Source of the DNA: CAYLQD01 sp043819695
GTDB lineage: Bacteria > Planctomycetota > PUPC01
Length of the DNA stretch: 17,426 nucleotides
Direction: 5' to 3'
Assembly (NCBI GenBank): GCA_043819695.1
Contig: JBDREM010000271.1
Coordinates: forward strand, 1-17,426
Of this stretch, positions 6,965 to 15,700 are shown piece by piece (positions within the stretch are counted from its first letter, which is position 1; the number at the start of each line of letters is the position of its first letter). Under the pieces are notes generated by a model that was given only the letters and a program-made list of their open reading frames with translations, had not been told where the DNA came from and ran no database searches. A program made the translations under genes and the position numbers.

Positions 6965-8106
6965 CGGGCCGTCTCCTTGTCTGAGTGCGCCATCAGGGTC
7001 ACCGTGAATGTGCTGCCCTTGTCGGGTTCGCCGTTGAGAGATACGTCTCCACCGTAGAGCGTGGCGATCTTCTTCACCGTCGACAGGCCGAGCCCGCTGC
7101 CCAGAATATTCTTGGTCTTCTCGTTCTTGATCCGCACGAAGTCGCTGAACAACTTCGCCGCCTCCTCGGGGCCGAGGCCGATGCCGGTGTCCGTGACTTC
7201 GAGCACGATGCGGCTGCCGTCGCGCCGGAGGGCCACGTCGACCCGGCCGCCGTCGCGGTTGTATTTCAGCGCGTTCGACACCAGGTTGCTCATTACGATG
7301 TTGATCTCGCCGCGGTCGGCGTAGACCGGCACCGCGCCGTCCGCGTGCAACTCGACAGTGATGCCGCGGTCGCGAGCGTCCAGCGACAGCGTCTCGATGA
7401 CGTCCTTTGCGACGGATCGAACATCGAATTCCTCGAAGCTGCGCTTCTTCTGGCCTGACTCGATCCGCGTCATGTCGAGCAGGTCGAAAATCAGTTTCCG
7501 CATTCCGTCGACGCGGACGAGGCTGCGGGCGACCATTTCCGTGTACGCGTCCAGGCTGTCGCCCAGCGTGTGATCTCTGACCAGGCGCAGGTAGCCCTCG
7601 ACGGCGTTGAGGGGCGCCTTCAGTTCGTGGGCGAGGACCGAGATGAACTGGAACCGGACCTGCCGCTTCTCCTCGGCCAGCCGCTTCGCCTGGCGCTGCA
7701 GGATGAGCCGGCCCGCTGCCTTCCGCACGGTGGACGTCAACTCGTCGGGCGTGAAGGGCTTGGCCAGAAAATCGTACGCCCCGCGCTTCGCCGCCGAAAG
7801 GGCGGTCTCGATGGACGCGTAGGCGGTAATCATGATGACCAGCATTTCGCTGTCGTCGGTGTTCCGGAGCCGGTCCAGGATTTCCATCCCGGTGATGTCC
7901 GGCAGGCGGTGGTCGAGCAGGAGGATATCGGGCCGAGCGGCCTGTATCCGGTCGAGCGCGGCCGCGCCGTCCGCGAACCCTTCGACCTCAAAGCCCACCG
8001 CCCCTTCGATCTCGGGCATGTGGACCGTGAAATCACGCAGTACGCGCTTTATGCCCAGCTGCATTCCGGGCTCGTCGTCAACCACCATTACTCGTAGCGT
8101 ATCCAT
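6943..8106 (-). CDS. Receiver-histidine kinase hybrid without sensor domain
   Basis: The 387-residue protein has an N-terminal receiver (1 to about 130; phosphoacceptor D65 in LLLDHRLPD, lysine K116 in AKPF). A short coiled linker follows, then a HisKA dimerisation domain with H160 in SVLAHELKAPLN, then a HATPase domain with NLVSNALKYN, DTGIGL and GSGLGLS boxes. There is no membrane segment and no PAS, GAF or other input domain, so the receiver itself is the likely input, placing this kinase downstream of another kinase. The ATG at 8106 lies eight bases past the stop of the previous receiver and has AGGA upstream; a longer frame up to 8325 would run through that gene and is rejected. It is cytoplasmic. 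Confidence 0.9.
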   Translation of the reverse strand: MDTLRVMVVDDEPGMQLGIKRVLRDFTVHMPEIEGAVGFEVEGFADGAAALDRIQAARPDILLLDHRLPDITGMEILDRLRNTDDSEMLVIMITAYASIETALSAAKRGAYDFLAKPFTPDELTSTVRKAAGRLILQRQAKRLAEEKRQVRFQFISVLAHELKAPLNAVEGYLRLVRDHTLGDSLDAYTEMVARSLVRVDGMRKLIFDLLDMTRIESGQKKRSFEEFDVRSVAKDVIETLSLDARDRGITVELHADGAVPVYADRGEINIVMSNLVSNALKYNRDGGRVDVALRRDGSRIVLEVTDTGIGLGPEEAAKLFSDFVRIKNEKTKNILGSGLGLSTVKKIATLYGGDVSLNGEPDKGSTFTVTLMAHSDKETARCKTASM

Positions 8107-8114
8107 GGAGCGTC

Positions 8115-8519
8115 CTATTTCTGCGGCTTTCTGCCCGCGGCCGGCAGCCGCTCGATCTCGCGGCGCAACTGTTCGGGCCGCACGGGCTTGTTGAGGAACA
8201 CGTCGGCCTTCAACCAGGCCTGACCTTCGCCGCCCCGGACGTCGAATGCGAGGCCCGTCTCGCCCGCCACGCCCGAGACCATGATGATCGGGAGCCCGGG
8301 ATGCTTGCGCCGGGTCTTGTGGCAAAGGATGAAGCCGCTGTCCACTTCCTCAATCATCAGGTCGAGGACGGCGATATCGGGCGTCGCCTCGTCGATGACG
8401 CGCTCGGCCTCGGCCGTATTGTCGACGGCCATGACCTCGTAGCCCGCCGCCTCGAGGTGGGCTCGGGTCTGCACCAGCACATCGGGGTCGTCGTCCACAA
8501 TCAGAACGCATGCTGCCAT
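8115..8519 (-). CDS. Stand-alone receiver (CheY-like response regulator), second copy
   Basis: This is a single receiver domain of 134 residues. It begins MAACVLIVDDD, has the phosphoacceptor D53 in VLDLMIEEVDSGF, and the lysine in FLNKPVRPEQL. Between the beta-4 strand and the KP motif it carries about seven more residues than an ordinary receiver, in a loop with ETGLAF and AWL, matching the first receiver in the cluster. The ATG at 8519 is chosen over one at 8540 because it has GGAG about eight bases upstream, whereas the earlier ATG has GGAG only one base away and would overlap the sensor kinase gene. It lies between two kinase genes, so either could phosphorylate it. There is no output domain. 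Confidence 0.88.
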   Translation of the reverse strand: MAACVLIVDDDPDVLVQTRAHLEAAGYEVMAVDNTAEAERVIDEATPDIAVLDLMIEEVDSGFILCHKTRRKHPGLPIIMVSGVAGETGLAFDVRGGEGQAWLKADVFLNKPVRPEQLRREIERLPAAGRKPQK

Positions 8520-8532
8520 TGCTTTGCTCCGT

Positions 8533-10527
8533 CTACTCATCTCCGCCGCGCCGGGGCAGCGTGACCGTGAAAGTCGTACCTGTCGGGCCGGCCGAGGGTT
8601 CGGCGTTGGAGGCGAACGAAATGTCGCCCTTGTGCATCTTGATGATGCCGTAGCTTACCGCCAGCCCCAGGCCGGTCCCCTTGCCTATCTGCTTGGTGGT
8701 GAAGAACGGCTCGAATATCTTGCTTCGCCGGCTCTCTGGGATGCCGTGCCCGGTGTCGCTGACCGCCAAACTCACATGACTCTCGTCGCCGCCGACCTCG
8801 ATGGTGATGCGGCCGCCGTCGGGCATCGCATCGACGGCGTTGGTCCCCAGGTTGGTCAACACCTGGATGATCTGGTCCCGGTCCAGTTCGGCCGACGTGT
8901 TTTCGGTCGTGCGGACCACCTGTGTCTCGATGCGAGACGGCAGACGCATCGCGCCGATGCTGTGCGTGACCAGTCCGTACACGTCGACCGATTGGCGCAG
9001 GACCCTGTTCCGGCGGGCGAAGTGCAGCAGGCCCGAGACGATCTTCTTGCAGCGGTCCGCCTGTTCGGCCACCATCTTCAGGTCGTCGCGCAGCGCGGGA
9101 TCCTGCACCTGGTCGAGAAGCATGTGGGAGTAGAGCAGCACAACGCCCAGCGGATTGTTGACCTCGTGGGCGATGCCTGCCGCGAGCTGGCCCATGCTGG
9201 CCAGTTTCTCCGCCTGCATCAGTGCGGCTCGCGTGTCGGCCAGTTGATCGTGGGATTGGGCCACCTCGTCGAGCGCGCACCGCAGTTCCTCGATCGTGTA
9301 GGGCAGGCACATCTCGCTCTCGGCCAGCCCCTTCACGATGGCGATGGCGTGCTGGCGGCAGGTGTCGTAGCCGCAGGCGCCGCAGTTCAACTCGTCTTCC
9401 GGCTGGAGCTTGCCCATTCGGGCCAGCTCCTTCTGGATCTCCCCGCTGTCGGCATCGATCAGGATGCGGGTGTCATGCGCTTGGTAGGTACGACTCAGGT
9501 CGAGATTGGCAAACCGGGCAATGTCGCGGCGCCAGGCGTCCTCGTCGAAGTCGGCGAGCCGCTCGCGCGCGAACCGGCTGACCTTCTCGCGGCGGCGGTA
9601 CAGGTTGTCGCCCGTGGTCATGCCCGGCCCCATGATGCAGCCGTTGCAGCAGAGAATCTCCAGTAGGCCGGTGCGCAGTTCCCCGGAATGGAAGTCCTTG
9701 AGCGCTTCGACGAAATTCCGCCGACCGTCGGTCGCCACGATGTTGTTGGTGAGCAGGTCTTCGCTGATTCCAGCCGCTTGGAGCAGACCCCGGCTGATCG
9801 GAAACAGCGCCCCGAGCCCGGCTCGCGGCGGATCGAACTCGCCCGGCTCCGTCTCCTCCGGTTCGATGCGGTGTTCCTTGAACATCTCGCGGAGTTCAAC
9901 GAAGGTGAGGGCGGCGTCGACGTCGCCCGCGACCCGCTGATCCTCGGCTTCCCGCTTCTTCGCGATGCACGGGCCGATAAAGACCACCCGGATTCCCAGG
10001 GGGTGGAGCGAGCGGAGCATGCGGGCTGTGGCGACCATGGGCGAGACGATCGGTGCCAATCGGGCGACGAGGTCGGGCTCGTAGCGGCACACGTACTCAA
10101 CCAGCGCCGGGCAGGACGTGGCGATATGGCCGCCTCCGTCCTGCGCAACGAGGGAGCGGTACCGGTCGGCCACCAGGTCCGCCCCGAATGCGACCTCGAC
10201 CACGCTGTCGAACCCGAGCCGGCCGAGCATCCCGACAAGCCGCTCCGGCTTGATGTCGCCGAACTCGACCGGGAAGCTCGGCGCGATGCAGGCGGCCACC
10301 GGTGTCTCGCCTTTGAGAACCCGGTTGGCCAAGTCGATGCTGCTGAGAATCTGCTTGGCCCCCTGGCTGCAGACCTTGACGCAGTTGCCGCAGCAGATGC
10401 ACCGCTCGGGCAGCACCTCGGCCTGGCCGTCGCGGATGCGGATGGCCTTGGCCGGACACTCGCGGACGCAGGTGTAGCACACGCGGCACCGCTCGGCAAT
10501 GGTCGTCACGAAGGGGAACAGCTGCAT
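8533..10527 (-). CDS. [FeFe]-hydrogenase-like sensor histidine kinase
   Basis: The 664-residue soluble protein joins a hydrogenase-type input to a kinase output. It starts with two [4Fe-4S] ferredoxin motifs (C14, C17, C20, C24; C43, C46, C49, C53). An H-cluster domain follows with ATSCPAL (C139), GPCIAKK (C187) and CCNGCIMGPG (C293, C297), so four cluster ligands appear retained. The residue matching the proton-relay cysteine of catalytic enzymes is serine. A Fes-type cluster follows (C382, C385, C390, C407), then HisKA with H454 in GIAHEVNNPL and a HATPase with DTGHGI and GKGTGLGLAV. This matches the putative sensory [FeFe]-hydrogenases linked to histidine kinases (group C/D type). It probably senses H2 or redox state and phosphorylates adjacent receivers. 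The start follows the previous gene by 18 bases; its ribosome site is weak. Confidence 0.9.
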   Translation of the reverse strand: MQLFPFVTTIAERCRVCYTCVRECPAKAIRIRDGQAEVLPERCICCGNCVKVCSQGAKQILSSIDLANRVLKGETPVAACIAPSFPVEFGDIKPERLVGMLGRLGFDSVVEVAFGADLVADRYRSLVAQDGGGHIATSCPALVEYVCRYEPDLVARLAPIVSPMVATARMLRSLHPLGIRVVFIGPCIAKKREAEDQRVAGDVDAALTFVELREMFKEHRIEPEETEPGEFDPPRAGLGALFPISRGLLQAAGISEDLLTNNIVATDGRRNFVEALKDFHSGELRTGLLEILCCNGCIMGPGMTTGDNLYRRREKVSRFARERLADFDEDAWRRDIARFANLDLSRTYQAHDTRILIDADSGEIQKELARMGKLQPEDELNCGACGYDTCRQHAIAIVKGLAESEMCLPYTIEELRCALDEVAQSHDQLADTRAALMQAEKLASMGQLAAGIAHEVNNPLGVVLLYSHMLLDQVQDPALRDDLKMVAEQADRCKKIVSGLLHFARRNRVLRQSVDVYGLVTHSIGAMRLPSRIETQVVRTTENTSAELDRDQIIQVLTNLGTNAVDAMPDGGRITIEVGGDESHVSLAVSDTGHGIPESRRSKIFEPFFTTKQIGKGTGLGLAVSYGIIKMHKGDISFASNAEPSAGPTGTTFTVTLPRRGGDE

Positions 10528-10545
10528 AGCGGATCGCCTAGACTC

Positions 10546-10974
10546 TCAGTGGCCGTGCGGGGCGGCCGCTTGGGATTCGGGCGGCTCCCCAAGAAGGCGG
10601 CGGACCTCGGTGCGCACCTGTTCGGATCGTACAGGCTTATCGAGCACTTTGTCGACCGTCAGCCAGGATCGGGTGTCGTCGGACGGCGCCTCAAACGAGA
10701 TGCCGGTCTGGCTCGTCACGGCGGTCAGCAGAATGACCGGGGTTCCCTCGTAGAGCTTTTTCAGCCGGCGAGCGAGCACAAACCCGGAGTCCATGTGGTC
10801 CATCATCAGGTCGAGAATCGCGAGGTCCGGCTTGACCGAGAGGAACAGATCCTCCGCTTCCTCTTCGCTGCCGGCCGCAACCACTTGGTAGCCGCCTTGT
10901 TTCAGGGCGTGCCGCAACTGCTCCAGGACGTCGGGATCGTCATCGACAATCATCACGGTCTTGCTTGTGCTCAT
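10546..10974 (-). CDS. Stand-alone receiver (CheY-like response regulator), first copy
   Basis: This is a single receiver of 142 residues, starting MSTSKTVMIVDDD. D55 in ILDLMMDHMDSGF is the phosphoacceptor and the lysine lies in VLDKPVRSEQV. Like the second receiver it has an extended loop before the KP motif (QTGISF, RSWL) and ends in a short polar tail rich in Ala, Pro and His. The ATG at 10974 has AAGGAG six bases upstream; an in-frame ATG at 11001 would overlap the end of hydA and has no better site. It sits between hydA and the sensor kinase, making it the natural partner of that kinase. No DNA-binding or enzymatic output domain follows. Confidence 0.9.
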   Translation of the reverse strand: MSTSKTVMIVDDDPDVLEQLRHALKQGGYQVVAAGSEEEAEDLFLSVKPDLAILDLMMDHMDSGFVLARRLKKLYEGTPVILLTAVTSQTGISFEAPSDDTRSWLTVDKVLDKPVRSEQVRTEVRRLLGEPPESQAAAPHGH

Positions 10975-11006
10975 GACTGCTCCTTGTTTCAATTCCCGCA
11001 ACCCGC

Positions 11007-12728
11007 CTAAACGAGAACGTCGCGCTTGGCATACCGGGTGTGCAGCAGCCGGTGGCTCGCCTCGCCCAGAGGTCCGCCGAGGAACTCGTCATAGAGGCGT
11101 TGCACGCATTCATTCTTGTGGCTGACACGGACGGTCTCGTCACGGTCGATTCGATAGAGGGCTCGCATGCGTGCCCGGACGGCGTTTATGTCTGCTCCGA
11201 GCGGCTGTCCGCCGCCGTTGATGCAGCCGCCGGGGCAGGTCATGATCTCGATGAAGTGGAGGTCGTTTCGGCCGGCGCGAACCTGGTCGAGCAGTGCCCG
11301 GGCGTTGCCCAAGCCGCTCACCACGGCGGCTCCCAATTCAAGATCTCCGAAGTTCGCGTGCAGCTCTTTTGCACCTTCGAGGCCGCGAAGTGGCTGGATT
11401 TCCAACTCGGCCAGCTCGGTTCCGGTGAGCAGGTAATGGGCGGATCGGACCGCGGCCTCCATCACACCGCCGCTCGCGCCGAAAATCTTGCCCGCCGTCG
11501 TCCGTTCGCCGAACGGAGTGTCCGCCGTTTCCGGTTCCATCCCCATCAGGTCGACGCCGAACATCCGGAGCATCTGGCCCAGTTCGCGAGTGGTGAGGAC
11601 ATAGTCGACGTCGGGGATGTGGTTCCGAGCCATTTCGGGCCGGGAACTCTCGAACTTCTTCGCGGTGCAGGGCATGATCGAGACACTCACCAGATCGGCC
11701 GGGGCGATCCCCTCCCGTTCGACAAAGAAGCTCTTGATCACCGCGCCCATCATCTGCTGCGGGCTCTTGCAGGTCGAGACATTCGGGATGAAGTCCGGAT
11801 AGAAGTGTTCGAGGAACTTGATCCAGCCCGGCGAGCAACTGGTCAGCATCGGCAGGCGGCCGCCTTCCTTGATCCGCTGGACGAGTTCCGAGCCTTCTTC
11901 CATAATGGTCAGGTCGGCCGTGAAGCCGGTGTCGAACACGCGATCGAATCCAAGCCGGCGCAGCGCCGCCACCATTTTCCCGTCGACGTCCTGCCCGGCC
12001 TTCACGCCGAACTCCTCGGCGAGGGTGACCGAGACGCTCGGCGCGTGTTGCACTACGACCGTCTTCGTCGGGTCAGACAGCGCTGCAACCACTTCGTTGA
12101 TGTAGGAATGCTCGGTCAGGGCGCCCGTCGGACACACGAGGATGCACTGGCCGCAGTTGACGCACGTCGAGAGGTTCAGGCCGCCATCGAATGCAGTGCC
12201 GATGAACGCGTTGCAGCCGCGTCCGATGAAATCGATCGCCGCGACGCCCTGTATCTCTTCACACACGCGCACACACTTGCCGCACAGAATGCACTTCTCC
12301 GGGTCCCGGATGATCGACAGGCTCGAGACGTCCATCGGGCGGGGCGTCTTCCTTCCGCGATACAGGCGCTGGCGGACGCCCAGGTTTTCGGCGAGAGTCT
12401 GGAGCGTACACTTGCCATTTCGCGCGCAGTAGAGGCAATCGTCGGGATGGCTGCTGAGCAGCAGCTCGACGATGGTCCGGCGCGCGTCCAGCACCCGCGG
12501 AGTGTTGGTGCGAACCCTCATCCCGGGTGCGGCCGCGGAGGAGCAGGACGGGGTCAGTGAAGGAGCGCCTTCGACTTCGACGACACAAAGGCGGCAGGCC
12601 CCGCTGGGCGGCAGGCCGTCTATGTGGCAGAGCGTCGGGATGTGTATGCCGTGTCGGGTCACGGCGCTCAAGATGGTCTCGCCCGGGCTGGCCTCAATCT
12701 GCCGGCCATCGACTTCAAGCGTAATCAT
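11007..12728 (-). CDS. hydA: [FeFe]-hydrogenase catalytic subunit HydA (NADH-linked type)
   Basis: This is the catalytic subunit that interconverts H2 with protons and electrons. The 573-residue modular protein has an N-terminal [2Fe-2S] domain (C34, C45, C48, C62), the His-Cys cluster (H94, C98, C101, C107), two [4Fe-4S] motifs (C146, C149, C152, C156; C189, C192, C195, C199), and the H-domain. L2 is MPCTAKKFE (C354) and L3 is EIMTCPGGCINGGGQP (C498, C502). L1 reads TSCSPGW, not TSCCPxW, leaving C298 and S299. This architecture matches subunits of trimeric or tetrameric NAD(P)-linked, often bifurcating enzymes. There is no signal peptide, so it is cytoplasmic. The ATG at 12728 has GAGGT seven bases upstream, 30 bases past the fusion gene. 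Confidence 0.96.
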   Translation of the reverse strand: MITLEVDGRQIEASPGETILSAVTRHGIHIPTLCHIDGLPPSGACRLCVVEVEGAPSLTPSCSSAAAPGMRVRTNTPRVLDARRTIVELLLSSHPDDCLYCARNGKCTLQTLAENLGVRQRLYRGRKTPRPMDVSSLSIIRDPEKCILCGKCVRVCEEIQGVAAIDFIGRGCNAFIGTAFDGGLNLSTCVNCGQCILVCPTGALTEHSYINEVVAALSDPTKTVVVQHAPSVSVTLAEEFGVKAGQDVDGKMVAALRRLGFDRVFDTGFTADLTIMEEGSELVQRIKEGGRLPMLTSCSPGWIKFLEHFYPDFIPNVSTCKSPQQMMGAVIKSFFVEREGIAPADLVSVSIMPCTAKKFESSRPEMARNHIPDVDYVLTTRELGQMLRMFGVDLMGMEPETADTPFGERTTAGKIFGASGGVMEAAVRSAHYLLTGTELAELEIQPLRGLEGAKELHANFGDLELGAAVVSGLGNARALLDQVRAGRNDLHFIEIMTCPGGCINGGGQPLGADINAVRARMRALYRIDRDETVRVSHKNECVQRLYDEFLGGPLGEASHRLLHTRYAKRDVLV

Positions 12729-12758
12729 GCTCTTACCTCAGGTTCACAGTGTCAAATG

Positions 12759-15700
12759 TCAGATGCCGGTCGCCTGCTCCGGCTGAGTGAAATCCAAGTC
12801 GCAGCGCAGGCAGCGTCTTGCCTCGCACAACGCTGCGTTCTCGCTGATGCACAACTCGACCTCGTCGAAGCAGCGTCGGCGCTCACCCACGGGCCGCTCG
12901 GGAGCCACGACCCGAACAGTCGCATTGAATTCCTCGCCGACCTCCACCGGCTCGACGTAGACCGAGGGCAACTTCACCTTCGGCAGAGCCTTAAGCAACT
13001 TGCCCGCGGCGAATCGGCTGATCATCACCGCGGCATTCTTGCCCGCTGCGACCGCTTCGATCACGGTGCTCGGGCCGGTTGTTATGTCGCCGCCGCCGAA
13101 GACGCCCGTCCGGTCGGTTATATAGGATTCGCGATTTACCGCCAACATGCCCCAGCGGGTCTGGCCCAAACCGTCCATCGGATCGGCTTCGGGGCTCTCG
13201 CTGATGGCGATGATCAGCGTGTCAAGATCCACGTCGAACTCCGAGCCGGGAATCGGCACGGGGCTCCGTCGGCCAGACGCGTCTCGCTCGCCCAGCTTGT
13301 TCCGGATCAGTCGCAGGCCGGTGAGTGTGCCGCCGCGGACGAGTATGTCGACGGGTGTCATGAGTCCTTCGATCCTGATGCCCTCGGCTAGGCCAGCCTC
13401 GATCTCTTCGCGATACGCAGGCATCTCCTCGCGGGTCCGGCGATAGTACATCGTCACGCTGGTTACCCCGGGTTGGCGGAACGCCACCCGGGCGGCGTCC
13501 ATCGCGGAGTTCCCGCCGCCGATGATGCCGACCCGGCCCCGTGCGAGGGCTTTGCCCTCGAGGTTGTGCGCCTTGAGGAACCGGATTCCTGGTATGACGC
13601 CTGCGGCGTCCTCGCCCGGAAGATCGAGTTTCCGGCTCTGATGAGCGCCAGCGGCCAGGTACACCGCCCTGTATCCGTCATCGAACAGACTGTCGACGGT
13701 GAAATCGCGCCCGAGAGCAGTGTTGCACCGAAGCTCGATGTTTTTGTTGAGGAGCGCCGCGATTTCCTTGTCGAGGATATCGCGCGGCAATCGATATTCG
13801 GGGATCGCGCACACCAGCATGCCGCCGGGCCGGACCTCCCGCTCGAAAATTGCCACCCGGCAGCCGTACAGGGAGAGGTAATGAGCCGCCGTCAGCCCGG
13901 CGGGCCCGGCGCCAACCACCGCAATCCGGGGGGCATCCGGGCCGGCGGGAACCACCGGCGATCCGACCGAGTTGGGTTCGACCCGATCTACGACGAACCG
14001 CTTGAGCGTTCGGACGGCGATCGGTTCGCCGCCGGTCGTGCTTGCTCGACAGTTCTGCTCGCACGGATGGTGGCAGACGCGCGCGCAGATGGAAGGGAAC
14101 GGATTAGCCTGCCGGATAACGCGGTAGGCGTCGTCGTATTCGCCGCGGGCGATGTGGGCGACATAGCGCCACACTTCTGTGCCGACGGGACAGCCGTTCT
14201 GACACGGCGCTCCCACAAGCTCTTTGCAGGCCCCCGCCGGACAGCGGCGCTCGAACACATGCTCTTCGTATTCGTCGCGGAACCAGCGCAGGGTGCTCAG
14301 CACGGGGTTGGGGGCCGTCTGGCCCAGCCCGCACAAGCTGGTCGCCTTGATCGTCTCGGCCAGCTTACGCAGGTGCATGATGCCCCGGAAGCGGAGCAGT
14401 GTGTCGAGGGCGTCCTCGCCGCGTCGGGGCCGGGTGATGGCCTGGAGGATTTCCAGCATACGCCGAGTCCCTTCGCGGCACGGGATACACTTGCCGCAAC
14501 TCTCGCTCTGGATGAACTCCATAAAGAACTTCGCGAAGTCCACCATGCACGTGGATTCGTCGACGACGACCAGCCCGCCGGACCCCATGATGGTCCCGAA
14601 GCTCTTCAGCACCTCATAATCGGCCTCGAGGTCAAGATGTGCCTCGGGGACGCATCCGCCGGACGGCCCGCCGATCTGGACGGCCTTGCACCTCTTGTTG
14701 TTCGGGATGCCGCCGCAAATGTCGAAGACAATCTCGCGCAGAGTCGTGCCCATCGGGACCTCGACCAGTCCGGTGCGGCGAACCGTGCCCGAGACGGCGA
14801 ATACCTTGGTGCCCTTGCTGCCTGCCGTGCCCATCAATGAGAACCATTCGGGGCCGCGTTCGACGATCATCGGCAGGTTGGCGAGCGTCTCGACGTTGTT
14901 GATCACCGTCGGGCAACCGAAGAGGCCCGTGACGGCGGGGAACGGCGGCCGCGGGCGCGGCATGCCGCGTTTGCCCTCGAGGCTGTGAATCAGAGCGGTC
15001 TCCTCGCCGCACACAAAGGCGCCCGCCCCCGTTTTCAGGACGATCTCGAGGTTGTTCCCGCTGTCCAGGATGTTCCTTCCCAGGAGCCCGTAGTGCCGCG
15101 CCTGGGCGATCGCTTCGGTGAGCCGCTTCACGCCGAGCGGATATTCGGCACGAATGTACACGTAGGCCTTCGTCGCGCCCACTGCGTAGGCAGCGATGAG
15201 CATGCCTTCGATCAGGCGGTGCGGGTCGCTTTCACAAACCGCCCGGTCCATGAACGCGCCCGGATCACCCTCGTCGGCGTTGCAGATCAGATACTTCTGC
15301 TCCGCCGGAGCACCGAGCGCGAACTTCCATTTCTTGCCGGTGGAGAACCCGCCGCCCCCGCGGCCCCGGAGCCCGCTCGACTCGACCAAGTCGCAGACTT
15401 CCATCCGCGTCAACGTCCTGAGCGCCCGGTCCGCCGCTGAATAACCGCCGCGTGCGATATACTCGTCGATGTCGCCGGGGTCGACGATGCCGCTCGACGC
15501 CAATACCACGCGACGCTGCCGCACCACGAAGGGGTGCTCGTCGAAATAGGGAACATCGTCCCAGACGCCGGCGACACTATCGCGAAACTGCCCGAGGATC
15601 ATGCTCGCGGCCAATGGCTCGCCCCCGAGGGCCGCGTCGAGCAGGGCGGGGACCTTCTCGGCCGACACGCCGCCGAAGCTCACGCGCGCCTTATCCGGCA

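Noticed and set aside
8107..8325. Longer N-terminus for the receiver-kinase hybrid
   Set aside because: The extra 73 residues are Arg/Gly/Pro-rich and lie on top of the second receiver gene in another frame. The ATG at 8106 begins exactly at the receiver fold.
4079..11030. Similar C-terminal ends of HydG (KRDVFV) and HydA (KRDVLV)
   Set aside because: A six-residue match at two unrelated proteins' ends is short enough to be chance. I saw no matching repeat at DNA level around it.
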